DNA of 50,950 nt from Anaerolineae bacterium (lineage in GTDB: Bacteria; Chloroflexota; Anaerolineae; 4572-78; J111): contig JAGRBZ010000014.1 in assembly GCA_020433805.1 (NCBI GenBank), forward strand, positions 1 through 50,950, given 5' to 3'. The notes beneath the pieces are model-generated. The model worked only from the letters and a program-made list of their open reading frames with translations, had not been told where the DNA came from and made no database searches. The translations under genes were made by a program, and so were the position numbers. Numbering within the stretch: the first letter of the stretch is position 1; every line of letters begins with the position of its first letter. Below are positions 8,139-17,199 of the stretch, in pieces.

Positions 8139-9674
8139 TTACAGCAGCTCCCAAATTGTTGCTTTGAATCGACTCGATACTTCTTCAAATGGCCGGTCAG
8201 CATCGATGCGTAGAAGTTTAACGTGACTGTTTTTTTGATCAGCCTGGGTTATCAGTTTGCGAATAAGCCGACTTTTGGCCTCGATTATGGCCGGATCATG
8301 GTCAGGTTTGCGGTACTGGGATACAGCCGGGCTTACATCCAAAGCAAGCATGGTGTCGGGCAGGTCAAACTTCTGATAGAGATTTTGTTCTAATTTAGAA
8401 AATGTGCGGGCTACAGCCCCCATTTGATCACGAACCAGTACGTGAATTTTGGGACCATCTAACGGTGCTTCCAACGGATACCGATCATAGAGCACAATCA
8501 AGCCGGCAGTCGCCTTTTGCCTGCTAACCAAATAGCGAAAATAGCGATCGTAGCCAATCGACAGATAATGGCTGTATAGCAGTACCTGACGAAAATTCTC
8601 CAGCAACGGCAACAGGTAATTCTGAGCACCAAACCGATTAGATACGGTGCGATGACCACGCCGAGCCATTCTAAAGAGCAGGTAAAGAAATTTGCTCCGC
8701 TTTGAAGGCTGCTTGCTGCCCAAATAGTAAAGATGAACATCCAGTTTCCAATCGAGCCACTTCAACAGCATTTGACTCATAGCCGATTTACCTGAGCCAT
8801 CTGCACCGATCAAAGCTAGTGTCTGACCACCATTAGCCAAAGTCATTTTTCGATGGGATGACCATTTGCGCGATAACGTACTTCGCTGCCAAAGTTGCTG
8901 AAAATATATACCCGAGGCTTTCAGCCGGTTGTAACGCTGATGGGTACGCAATGCCCGACGTAAACAGCTGCGTAATCTAAAGAGTCCGTACCCATTCCTG
9001 GGGGAGGTGGTGATGATTTGTAAAAATTCTGTTACGATATCGGCCGGTACAATGTTGCCTATGCTTTGCAGCATTTGGGTAATGCGTTCCAGTGATGTTT
9101 GCCCTAGCAGCCACTCAATTTCTCTCAAAATATCAGCCGGCAATCCCGATGAACGAACTGACAGGATATCTTTTACAACATCCCGATCCCGATATTTGAG
9201 CAAGGCTCGAATGGAGAGGACAATGAGTTCTAATTCAGGGGCGGGTATCAGGATGCCATGCTCTATTTGAACGGAGTCGAGAAAGTACGCTTCCAGCGGC
9301 AACCGGTAGTTCTTAACAAACTGTTCGCCCAGCACGAGTTGATAATGAACGTGAAGGTGGAACAACCGACCACTGGCTCGATCAAAACCTAGGTAATTCT
9401 CTATGGCCGGATAATGTTTGCCGGGTGCAGCAACCAGAGCTTTGAGGTCATGCTCAATTAGAATTTGCCTAAAAAGCTGACTGTGTTGGCGATCAACCAG
9501 CAAATCCAAATCAGTTCGACCGGCTAAGGCTTGCCTCAGCCGCATGTTGCTTTTCCAGTGGCAGTAGCGGATACCGTCGCGATTCAAGCGATCAAAAAGC
9601 TCTGCGACAGCCTCAAGTGCAACCGGTTTTTCTTGTACAATAACTTTTATATTTGAGACAGGTGTTTGTATCAT
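8139..9674 (-). CDS. nucleotidyltransferase-like + thymidylate-kinase-like fusion
   Basis: 511 residues in two parts. The N-terminal 200 residues contain GIRYCHWKSNMRL and GRTDLDLLV (Asp55 and Asp57), a pattern of the nucleotidyltransferase fold called NTP_transf_5 in polysaccharide loci. The C-terminal part starts a P-loop kinase domain with GADGSGKS at 290-297, followed by LIVLYDRYPLEA, the DR(Y/H)-type motif of thymidylate kinases. It is the first of three contiguous kinase-like genes in transcription order. Such fusions are found in capsule and exopolysaccharide clusters, but to my knowledge no reaction is firmly assigned. A role in activating or phosphorylating a sugar substituent is an inference. 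Confidence 0.65.
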   Translation of the reverse strand: MIQTPVSNIKVIVQEKPVALEAVAELFDRLNRDGIRYCHWKSNMRLRQALAGRTDLDLLVDRQHSQLFRQILIEHDLKALVAAPGKHYPAIENYLGFDRASGRLFHLHVHYQLVLGEQFVKNYRLPLEAYFLDSVQIEHGILIPAPELELIVLSIRALLKYRDRDVVKDILSVRSSGLPADILREIEWLLGQTSLERITQMLQSIGNIVPADIVTEFLQIITTSPRNGYGLFRLRSCLRRALRTHQRYNRLKASGIYFQQLWQRSTLSRKWSSHRKMTLANGGQTLALIGADGSGKSAMSQMLLKWLDWKLDVHLYYLGSKQPSKRSKFLYLLFRMARRGHRTVSNRFGAQNYLLPLLENFRQVLLYSHYLSIGYDRYFRYLVSRQKATAGLIVLYDRYPLEAPLDGPKIHVLVRDQMGAVARTFSKLEQNLYQKFDLPDTMLALDVSPAVSQYRKPDHDPAIIEAKSRLIRKLITQADQKNSHVKLLRIDADRPFEEVSSRFKATIWELL

Positions 9675-9717
9675 CTTAATTTTTTCGTAAAAGTAGGATC
9701 GACTTAGAACGGATACA

Positions 9718-10653
9718 TCAATTCTCGTAGGAATATCCTCCTAAAAAGTCGAACTGATCTATTTTGTGCTTCACGACCTCTATCCATTGAGGACTCCAGG
9801 GTACCAGATGGCGGCTCTGCTCTGGTGAACTGTACAGAATACCGAGACAAGCTGATACATACTCCGCTGTAGCCTCTATGCCCAAAAAATCACAAACTTT
9901 GAGAAAATTCTCCTCAGGCTGACGAATAAACTCTTCATACCTAACCGGTAATAGACTCGACTCATTCATTTTTGCCCGTATGTCGGCCAGGGTCTCGCAG
10001 TAGGCGAAGTAATGCTTAACGGCGTTCTCGAAAGATCGCCTCCCTCGGATCATCATCAGGCTGATTGGATCGTAAGGATTCCTGATAACTTGGATTAACT
10101 TTACATCTATTCCGGACATCACCGTATTTAGCCGTTGGATAAGCTGCGGATCACGGCTGATTATTCGCGTAGATGGTCCGGCCTTACTATCACCAATGAC
10201 CTGTAATTTATTGTACCGCCCCTGCCACTGATCAGGGACCGATAACGAATAGGCATTCAAGCGACGAGCCGTTACCCGGCCCTTTAAAGCTTCTCGATGA
10301 GAAGCTTTGAGTAAGATATGAAAAAGCTGATCACGACTGAAGCCGCTCGAAACATATTTAAGGGCATCTGCCTCATCGGCAAGGATTACATTAGGATGAG
10401 CATCGAGCAGGGAGCCAATTAAGGTGCTGCCGCTTTTGACATGACCAATGAACATACAAAACGTTTTGACATCTTTAAACTGCGTTGGCTCCTGGCGACA
10501 CTTGTAGTAGGTTGTGACGTAACGTCTGGCCATATTGAGCTTCAAATAGGCGTTGCTGCGAAACAATTTGGAGCCAGGTCCATGTTTAGCAAATGCGCGC
10601 CATTTGTCAGAATTAATCCACGAAATCCAAAAACGCTCAAGTGATTTTTGCAC
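9718..10653 (-). CDS. sulfotransferase family protein (divergent)
   Basis: 311 residues. The phosphosulfate-binding loop HVKSGSTLIGSLLDAHPN is near residues 71-88, preceded by an extra N-terminal stretch of about 60 residues. The 3'-phosphate motif appears as VIRNPYDPISLMMIRG. It lacks the WGDKS block of the paralogues at 4005 and 12177, so it is a separate lineage of the sulfotransferase superfamily. PAPS for it could come from the synthase at 25889-27634. It lies four bases downstream of the Wzy-like gene. Substrate unknown. Confidence 0.75.
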   Translation of the reverse strand: MQKSLERFWISWINSDKWRAFAKHGPGSKLFRSNAYLKLNMARRYVTTYYKCRQEPTQFKDVKTFCMFIGHVKSGSTLIGSLLDAHPNVILADEADALKYVSSGFSRDQLFHILLKASHREALKGRVTARRLNAYSLSVPDQWQGRYNKLQVIGDSKAGPSTRIISRDPQLIQRLNTVMSGIDVKLIQVIRNPYDPISLMMIRGRRSFENAVKHYFAYCETLADIRAKMNESSLLPVRYEEFIRQPEENFLKVCDFLGIEATAEYVSACLGILYSSPEQSRHLVPWSPQWIEVVKHKIDQFDFLGGYSYEN

Positions 10654-10657
10654 CAGA

Positions 10658-12160
10658 TCACCCTATTCTGAAATCTTTGAAATTTTTCACAGCATTGCTC
10701 GACATCTTCGAGATAGGTCTGTTCAAGCTGCTTCGGCTCGTTTGAAATGAATTTGCTGTACACGCAATCAGTCCTAGTGTTATCCACCACATACCCAAGC
10801 CAAAAACAACGCGCATATTTGAGAAGTTATTGACAACAACATGAAATAGCATGACCAACCAAAATATGAAGATTAGATTTCTGTTGACAAAGCCATGTTG
10901 TGGAAACTTACCCCATACGCTTAACGTTTGGACCAACCACCAAAGCAGTGGGAGTGTGAAGAGTAAGAGGCCCGTAATGCCCTGTTCGGCGATGAGCGTT
11001 AGGTATACATTATGAGAGGCGTGATCTTTTTGGGCAGAAAACTCTCCGATTGCCGTCTGAAATTGCCGATCATAACGATCAAAGTTGTTGTATCCCCACC
11101 CAAACAAAGGTTTGGTCTTGAACATTTGGTACGAGGCATAATAAATAGGTAGTCGACTCCCGGCTGCCTCTCTCGAACCCTCGGAATAAAATCGCTGGCT
11201 GGCCCAACTGCGATAATCTGACATAAACCCCGCACTTAAGACCAACATGACAATAGGTAAAATGAAGATGAGATAACGCAACATAAATTTGGGATAAATA
11301 TAGATAAGCCCAAACATAATAAGAATTGCTGCCAGCCAACTTCCTCGCGAAAAAGAGAGGAAAATCATAAAAAGAGCCAGTGAAAGCAGAAATAAGTACC
11401 AGATCTGCATGAACTTAAGCTTCTCATTAACAGCAGCATACGCAATAAACAAACCGCAAAACGCCAGCGTGGACGTAAAGACACTGTACGCGCCAAACGA
11501 ACCCTCGGTTCGCGTACCGACCCGCCCCAGCCAGTAAGACGGTAAGAACTGGGGAGCCATCCACGAAAGAAGACCAATAATTGTCTGAGTAATCACGATA
11601 AATATAACTACCGGCAGTAACCACCGCAGTTCTTTCTCACCAGGTTGCGAAAGCCGGACAAATAAATATAGGCACATAGGAATAACGACGCGATCATAAT
11701 AGTGTATCAAGGTAGCTTTGATGTCGTCGTTGAGATATAGTATGGATAGTACGCTCACAAGGATGTATCCAAGCATACCAACTTCGGGCCAACCTAACTT
11801 CGGTAGTTTATGTTTATTAATCCGCAATAAAGACCCGGTCACAACAAATCCTAGCATCGCCAGCGGCAATACCCGATGGATGAGCGAATATGCCTTGCGT
11901 AAAACGCCTCCATTCGTCTCTACCAAAAATGGCATCAAGATTAGCCAGACCATAAGCCCTACAAAAGGATATCGATTGAGTAGCAGCCCGACAGGAATGG
12001 CCAGGATGATTCCTAGCGCAATCTGCCAGCTTTCATCCACAACCAAGTAGGCGATAACAACACTCAAGCCCATACCGATAAAGATGAGACCCAAGATTCC
12101 ATAAATATTCGATTTCTCTTTTCTTACTCGCGAATGGGTAAAAGAATGTATCAAAGTCAT
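10658..12160 (-). CDS. O-antigen ligase/polymerase-like membrane protein (Wzy/WaaL type)
   Basis: A 500-residue polytopic membrane protein with roughly ten to twelve hydrophobic helices, such as IYGILGLIFIGMGLSVVIAY near the N-terminus. The Wzy_C/WaaL family pattern is visible: a large loop after the middle helices, LSFSRGSWLAAILIMFGLIY, then PLFGWGYNNFDRY and HNVYLTLIAEQGITGL, the conserved Gly-rich and His-containing part of the periplasmic loop. Members either polymerise lipid-linked repeat units or ligate them to an acceptor. Beside a flippase and a Wzz-like gene, polymerase is the more likely role. It sits between two sulfotransferase genes. Confidence 0.85.
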   Translation of the reverse strand: MTLIHSFTHSRVRKEKSNIYGILGLIFIGMGLSVVIAYLVVDESWQIALGIILAIPVGLLLNRYPFVGLMVWLILMPFLVETNGGVLRKAYSLIHRVLPLAMLGFVVTGSLLRINKHKLPKLGWPEVGMLGYILVSVLSILYLNDDIKATLIHYYDRVVIPMCLYLFVRLSQPGEKELRWLLPVVIFIVITQTIIGLLSWMAPQFLPSYWLGRVGTRTEGSFGAYSVFTSTLAFCGLFIAYAAVNEKLKFMQIWYLFLLSLALFMIFLSFSRGSWLAAILIMFGLIYIYPKFMLRYLIFILPIVMLVLSAGFMSDYRSWASQRFYSEGSREAAGSRLPIYYASYQMFKTKPLFGWGYNNFDRYDRQFQTAIGEFSAQKDHASHNVYLTLIAEQGITGLLLFTLPLLWWLVQTLSVWGKFPQHGFVNRNLIFIFWLVMLFHVVVNNFSNMRVVFGLGMWWITLGLIACTANSFQTSRSSLNRPISKMSSNAVKNFKDFRIG

Positions 12161-12176
12161 GGTTTGAGTCAGTTAA

Positions 12177-13166
12177 TCATGTAGAACTTGCTTCGGAAAC
12201 AATTCTATATGAGGGTAGAGGCCGGCCCTTCAGGTTGCCGAGCGCATTCAAAATACGCCATCCAACCAAACGTGCCAGGTTGAGAGGCTGATCAGTACAC
12301 GTAAACAAGAGGCGCTCGCTAAATTTAAGTTGGATAGGCTCCGGTTGGTAATCAAAGTTAAGCATCTCTTGTCCCGCGTAGCTCTGGAAGAAGGCAATCT
12401 CACGCTTGGTCAAAACCTGACTGTAACGGCCAATTGATTTAGTTGAAATGACCCCCGGCTTACGCTGGCCATAGGAACTGTTACCACCCTCATCCCGAAA
12501 ATCTTTTGCACCCTGCATCGAGAGCATCGCCGGACTATATGCTTCATTTACAAATGCACACAGTTCTCGCAAGGTTTTTTCGGGTTGAAAAGCCAGCGTC
12601 TCATAACGAACAATTTTGTAACGATCCGGATATCGGCGTTGATGGCGTTGGGCCAATTTTGCCGAAGATAGCCACATGGCTGTGCCTGCACCAATCCCTC
12701 CGCGTCGATATTTCCAACGTTTTATAACGGACGCATATCTATCACGTGGATCACGCATCATGTGGAGGATCCTGGCGTCTGGATATGCCTCAAAGATTGG
12801 ATCGGCGTAGCGTTCGGTGTTTAATGACTTATCACCCCACCGGGGCTTGCCCAGCCGTTCAGCATAATGCTCTTCCAGTAGAGCAAATAAGCGGGCATAA
12901 GTGGCCTCACCCTGCCGGAACTCCCTTCGGATGCGGTTGGGATCAGGCTGAAGCTTCACCAAACGCTTGTAACGCATCATCATGCTTAAACATCGCTCGA
13001 AATTATCCGGCTGGCTCAAATCGCCGTATTGATTGTAAAAATAGGTCCACATGTTGGTCCGTCGCGTCATAGCGATATTGGGGTGGGACGCGAGTAGGGC
13101 AAACATTAAACTGGTGCCGCTACGTTCTAGACCCGCAACAAAGATTGGTCCACGACTCATAGACAT
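12177..13166 (-). CDS. PAPS-dependent sulfotransferase family protein (paralogue B)
   Basis: 329 residues. GLERSGTSLMFALLASHPN at 12-30 is the 5'-phosphosulfate loop, almost identical to paralogue A. PRWGDKSLNTERYADPIF follows in the middle, and MMRDPRDRYASVIKR is the 3'-phosphate site. Close similarity to paralogue A over the whole length points to recent duplication. Both keep the SGT loop and the WGDKS block, so both are likely active. It lies between the WD40 gene and the Wzy-like gene with short gaps. Acceptor sugar unknown. Confidence 0.85.
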   Translation of the reverse strand: MSMSRGPIFVAGLERSGTSLMFALLASHPNIAMTRRTNMWTYFYNQYGDLSQPDNFERCLSMMMRYKRLVKLQPDPNRIRREFRQGEATYARLFALLEEHYAERLGKPRWGDKSLNTERYADPIFEAYPDARILHMMRDPRDRYASVIKRWKYRRGGIGAGTAMWLSSAKLAQRHQRRYPDRYKIVRYETLAFQPEKTLRELCAFVNEAYSPAMLSMQGAKDFRDEGGNSSYGQRKPGVISTKSIGRYSQVLTKREIAFFQSYAGQEMLNFDYQPEPIQLKFSERLLFTCTDQPLNLARLVGWRILNALGNLKGRPLPSYRIVSEASST

Positions 13167-13233
13167 ACATCCTTAAATTTATTTATTTTTACTGCTGGTT
13201 AGCGATAACCTGCCCAGGACTCTCTGAACAAGG

Positions 13234-15162
13234 TTAGTTACCATTCACATTCCAAATTCGGATGGTATTATCATTCGAACTCGAGGCCAGTTGCCGGCCA
13301 TCGGGCGACCAACTTACGCCCCTGACAGGATGGGTATGCCCTTCCAGAATGCACAGCGGTTGTCCATCGATTGTGTTCCAGATGCGGACAGTCTCATCAT
13401 TCGAGCCCGAAGCCACCCATGTCCCATCGGGCGACCAACTCACGCTTTTAACAATGTCCGAATGTCCTTCCAAAGTTGAAAGCAGTTGTCCATCGGCCAC
13501 ACTCCATATCCGAACTGTACTGTCATCCGAACTCGAGGCCAGTTGCCGACCATCCGGCGACCAACTCACACTCCTGACCGTGTCGGTGTGACCTTCCAAA
13601 GTGTATAGCAGCCGTCCATCGGCCGCGTTCCAGATACGGACAGTCTCATCGGTCGATCCCGAAGCCAGTTGGCGTCCGTCCGGTGACCAACTCACGCTTG
13701 TAACATCATTGGTATGCCCTTCGAGGCTCTGTAATAGACGCCCGTTGGCCACATCCCAAATCCGAATCATGTTGTCTGCTTCAAACAGGTTGAAAAAATT
13801 TCCCGATCTCGATGCTGCGGCTACATAGCGACCATCCGGCGACCAACTGACACTTGTAACCGCCTGCGGTTCCCCTCCCAAGATATGCCGTTGTTGTTCA
13901 TCAGACACGTTCCAAATGCGCACCGTACCATCATCTGAGCTTGAGGCTATCTGTCTCCCGTCGGGTGACCAACGCGCGTCAGTTACATCATCGGTATGAC
14001 CCTCCATTGTGTGCAGCAGTTGCCCATCGGTCGCGTTCCATATACGGATTCGATTGTCATCGAAGCTTGAAGCCAACTGACTTCCGTCGGGCGACCAATT
14101 CACACTTCTGATATTGAGGATAAAATGGCCTTCTAAAGTACGTAGCAATTCTCCGTCGGTTACATTCCAGATGCGAACCGTATCATCATCAGAACTCGAA
14201 GCTATTTGGTCACCATCCGGTGACCAGGTGACGCTCCTGACAGAGTTGGTGTGTCCTTTTAATATATGCAGCAGTTGCCCATCGGCCGTATTCCAGATAC
14301 GCACCGTGTGATCATTCGAACTCGAGGCTAAATACTGCCCATCAGGCGACCAACTGACACTCCTAACAGAATTGGTGTGCCCTTCTAACGTTCGGACCAA
14401 TTGATCGTCGGCCACATCCCAGATGCGAACCGTGTTGTCATTCGCCCCCGAAGCTATAGAGTGGCCGTTTGGAGACCAACTCACACTCCTGACGGTATCG
14501 GTATGACCTTCCAAAGTGTGCAGCAGTGTTCCATCGGCTGCGTTCCAAATACGCACTAAGTTATCCTTTTTGAAGAAAAGAAAGTTAGTTTCTGAGCCTG
14601 ACGCCCACTGAAGGCCATCCGGCGACCACCTGACTCTGGTGACAGAATTCATAGCTCCTTCTAAAGTCTGTAAGAGTTGGCCATCGGCCGCGTTCCAGAC
14701 TCGAACCGTATTATCGTCCGAACTTGACGTAATTTGTTGACCGTCCGGTAACCAACTAACGCTCGTAACAACATCCGTATGTCCTTTCAAGGTGTGGAGC
14801 AACTGCCCATCGCTTACGCTCCAGATACGTACCCGATTGTCATCCGCGCTTGAGGCTACCCGGCGACCATCGGGCGACCAGCTCACGCTCGTAACTTCAG
14901 CCGTGTGGCGAAGTAGATGCCCACTATCGACCTCGTCTAGTCCATAGAGCCAAACACCGATATTCGTGGCTACAGCCACAGTTGTGCCATCCGGGGCAAA
15001 TGTTACCTCACCGGCTCTACCTCTGCCGATGCGCATTGTCTCAACGCATGCCGGTTGGCGGGTTACTTGAGTTAAGTTATGTGTTGCCGGCTCATCACCA
15101 GCCCCCAAAAGAACCGATAGAAACAGCATAAAAATCAGATTAGAACAGATAAGAGATAACAT
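13234..15162 (-). CDS. secreted WD40 protein, 14 repeats (double beta-propeller)
   Basis: 642 residues with an N-terminal hydrophobic segment (MLSLICSNLIFMLFLSVLLG), so probably exported. I count fourteen blade repeats of about 42 residues, most reading GHT..VRSVSWSPDGRQLASSS.D.TVRIW. Fourteen would suit two seven-bladed propellers. The first blade is degenerate (AGEVTFAPDG). Blades 4 and 10 have lost the GHT start and carry short hydrophobic insertions (NFLFF and NFFNLF). The gene sits among the sulfotransferases and is spaced as an operon member (4 bases from its upstream neighbour), so it may scaffold or bind the surface polymer. No enzymatic motif is seen. Confidence 0.85.
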   Translation of the reverse strand: MLSLICSNLIFMLFLSVLLGAGDEPATHNLTQVTRQPACVETMRIGRGRAGEVTFAPDGTTVAVATNIGVWLYGLDEVDSGHLLRHTAEVTSVSWSPDGRRVASSADDNRVRIWSVSDGQLLHTLKGHTDVVTSVSWLPDGQQITSSSDDNTVRVWNAADGQLLQTLEGAMNSVTRVRWSPDGLQWASGSETNFLFFKKDNLVRIWNAADGTLLHTLEGHTDTVRSVSWSPNGHSIASGANDNTVRIWDVADDQLVRTLEGHTNSVRSVSWSPDGQYLASSSNDHTVRIWNTADGQLLHILKGHTNSVRSVTWSPDGDQIASSSDDDTVRIWNVTDGELLRTLEGHFILNIRSVNWSPDGSQLASSFDDNRIRIWNATDGQLLHTMEGHTDDVTDARWSPDGRQIASSSDDGTVRIWNVSDEQQRHILGGEPQAVTSVSWSPDGRYVAAASRSGNFFNLFEADNMIRIWDVANGRLLQSLEGHTNDVTSVSWSPDGRQLASGSTDETVRIWNAADGRLLYTLEGHTDTVRSVSWSPDGRQLASSSDDSTVRIWSVADGQLLSTLEGHSDIVKSVSWSPDGTWVASGSNDETVRIWNTIDGQPLCILEGHTHPVRGVSWSPDGRQLASSSNDNTIRIWNVNGN

Positions 15163-15166
15163 AACG

Positions 15167-16114
15167 TTACGCTAACCGCCTGTTTTTCAAGGTATGCCAG
15201 GCCATCATACCGGCCCAATTGATAGGTAAATCAACGCAATAAAATAACAAGCGATCAGAACACGAAAGCTGAATCGGTTCCGGTGAATACCCACAGGCTA
15301 GCATATCGTGTCGGGCATATGTTTGCACAAAGGTAATCTCACGCGAATTCGCCTCAAGTTCAAATTCGCTATACAATCCGTCGCCCTGCTTATCTCCTAA
15401 ACTTGTCGCTTCTATCACGGTACGCATGGCTGTCACATAATCTTCCCCGATAAAGGCGCAGACGTCTCGTAAGGTTTGTTCGGGTTGAAGCGCAAAAGAT
15501 TCATACTGAATAACTTTATACTGGTTCGGATATAGCCTCTGATTTCGCTTCGCCAGGCTCACCGAATAAAGCCATCTGCCTGTGTCCCAACCCACCTTTC
15601 CTTTTCGTTGCCGCGATAGAGACTTAGTGGATTGATATCGAGTACGCGGATCGCGAATCATATGAAACATTTTGGCTTCAGGATATGCGGCAAAGATAGG
15701 GTCAGCATAATGCTCTATAAAACCCAGTTGATCGCCCCACCGCACTTTGCCGACCCGTGAAGCGTAATGGTCATGGAAAAGGGCAAACAAACGCGCATAC
15801 GTAGGCAGACCCTGCCAAAACTCCCGACGGATCCGGATGGGATCAGGTTCAAGAACTTGCACATGTTTTTCACTTAACATGGCCGTCAGACAGCGCTCGA
15901 AATTGTCAGGGCTGCCCAAATCGCCGTAGCGATTGTAAAAACGAGTCCACATATAGGTTCGGCGGGTTAAACTAATATTGGGGTGGGAGGAAAGCAGCAA
16001 TCGCAATTCTGTCTTACCAGAGTGAGCCAGGCCTCCAATGAAAATCGGCCCTCGACTCGCAAACGTGTATTCTTTTACAGATGAATGTCGTTTCGTATCA
16101 CGACTAGGACTCAA
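15167..16114 (-). CDS. sulfotransferase-like protein with GKT loop (paralogue C)
   Basis: 315 residues. It aligns along its length with paralogues A and B (RTYMWTRFYNRYGDLGSPDN, ERCLTAML, RIRREFWQGLPTYARLFALF). The phosphosulfate loop reads GGLAHSGKTEL at 27-37, with Lys-Thr where A and B have Thr-Ser. The usual WGDKS is changed to WGDQLG. MIRDPRTRYQS keeps the 3'-phosphate Arg and Asp. It may be an active enzyme of changed specificity or a diverged non-catalytic relative. It abuts paralogue D with no gap. Confidence 0.75.
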   Translation of the reverse strand: MSPSRDTKRHSSVKEYTFASRGPIFIGGLAHSGKTELRLLLSSHPNISLTRRTYMWTRFYNRYGDLGSPDNFERCLTAMLSEKHVQVLEPDPIRIRREFWQGLPTYARLFALFHDHYASRVGKVRWGDQLGFIEHYADPIFAAYPEAKMFHMIRDPRTRYQSTKSLSRQRKGKVGWDTGRWLYSVSLAKRNQRLYPNQYKVIQYESFALQPEQTLRDVCAFIGEDYVTAMRTVIEATSLGDKQGDGLYSEFELEANSREITFVQTYARHDMLACGYSPEPIQLSCSDRLLFYCVDLPINWAGMMAWHTLKNRRLA

Positions 16115-17137
16115 TTAGGTCACCTCTGGTTTGCTTGATACAGTTTTATACGGAGCGACTATCATTCTTTGTCCCGGTTTACGCCCCAGCACGGTCGGGA
16201 AATTGTGTTGAATGGCCTCTAAGCCGCGCCACGCAAACATTCGGCCTAGATTGAGGGGCCAGTCAACCGTCCGGAAACGCACCCGGTTACTGATCGAAAA
16301 TCGGTTCGGCTCAAGGACATAGTCGTAAGCCAGCATCTCACGTCCCGCGTACATCTGCATGAAGAGAATTTCATGTTTTGGAATCTTCTCCCGGAACATT
16401 CCTATGAAATCTGTGGAGACCGGGCTTTCTTCCGTAGGTTTAGAATTGGCTCCTTGGCTAAACCGATCGCGATGTTTTGGCGCACCGCTCATGGTTAACA
16501 TCTCGGGTAAGTACGCTTCACCTAAGAAGCTGCATACCTCCCGTAACGTGTCTTCGGGTTGGGCAACCATCGATTCAAAACGAACGATCTTGTAATGGTT
16601 GGGATAACGCTGTTGATTGCGCTGACCCAGGCGCACTGAATAAAGCCAACGGGCTGTGGCTCCGCCAACTCGCCCTTTTCCATTAGGCCATAAAGCTAAA
16701 GACGCTTCATATCGGTCCCGAGGATCACGAATCATATGAATAATCTTAAGCCCAGGGTAGGCCGCAAACAGATGGTCGGCGTAGCGTTCGATCAACCCGG
16801 TTTGAGCTCCCCAACGGGGCTTACCTTCACGTTCGGCGAAATGTATGAGAAACAAAGCAAACAGCCGAGCATAAGTCGGCGGTCCCTGCCAGAACTCCTG
16901 ACGAATCCGGTCGGGGTCAGGTTGCAGAAAACGAACATGTTTATAGTGCAATAAATCGCTAAGACACCGTTCAAAGTTATCAGCCCGACTAAGATCACCG
17001 TACTGCCCATAAAAATAAGTCCACATATTCGAGCCTACGGCCGGAATAGCAATATTCGGATGTGAAACCAGAAAGGCGCGCATGGTGGTTTTGCCACAAC
17101 GATCTGGCCCTCCAATATAAATCGGTCCGCGTTCCAT
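16115..17137 (-). CDS. sulfotransferase-like protein with GKT loop (paralogue D)
   Basis: 340 residues and a sister of paralogue C. The N-terminal loop is GGPDRCGKTTMRAFLVSHPN (9-28), the middle block WGAQTGLIERYADHLF in place of WGDKS, and the 3'-phosphate site MIRDPRDRYEAS. The overall length and the conserved RIRQEFWQGPPTYARLFALF block place it in the same paralogous set. It shares the GKT change and loss of the WGDKS lysine with C, so the pair probably arose by tandem duplication after diverging from A and B. GGAGAG upstream supports the ATG at 17137. Confidence 0.75.
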   Translation of the reverse strand: MERGPIYIGGPDRCGKTTMRAFLVSHPNIAIPAVGSNMWTYFYGQYGDLSRADNFERCLSDLLHYKHVRFLQPDPDRIRQEFWQGPPTYARLFALFLIHFAEREGKPRWGAQTGLIERYADHLFAAYPGLKIIHMIRDPRDRYEASLALWPNGKGRVGGATARWLYSVRLGQRNQQRYPNHYKIVRFESMVAQPEDTLREVCSFLGEAYLPEMLTMSGAPKHRDRFSQGANSKPTEESPVSTDFIGMFREKIPKHEILFMQMYAGREMLAYDYVLEPNRFSISNRVRFRTVDWPLNLGRMFAWRGLEAIQHNFPTVLGRKPGQRMIVAPYKTVSSKPEVT

Positions 17138-17199
17138 AAGTCTTATCTCTCCATAAAAGCAATGCTGCTTTACTTGTATTTATGATGCTGAACAATAAT

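Noticed and set aside
13234..15162. Regularly spaced DNA repeats that could suggest a CRISPR-like array
   Set aside because: The period of about 126 bases is the 42-residue WD40 blade in a continuous reading frame.
15167..17137. GKT loops read as Walker A motifs of NTPases
   Set aside because: Full-length similarity to the neighbouring sulfotransferases, including the 3'-phosphate motif, favours the sulfotransferase fold.
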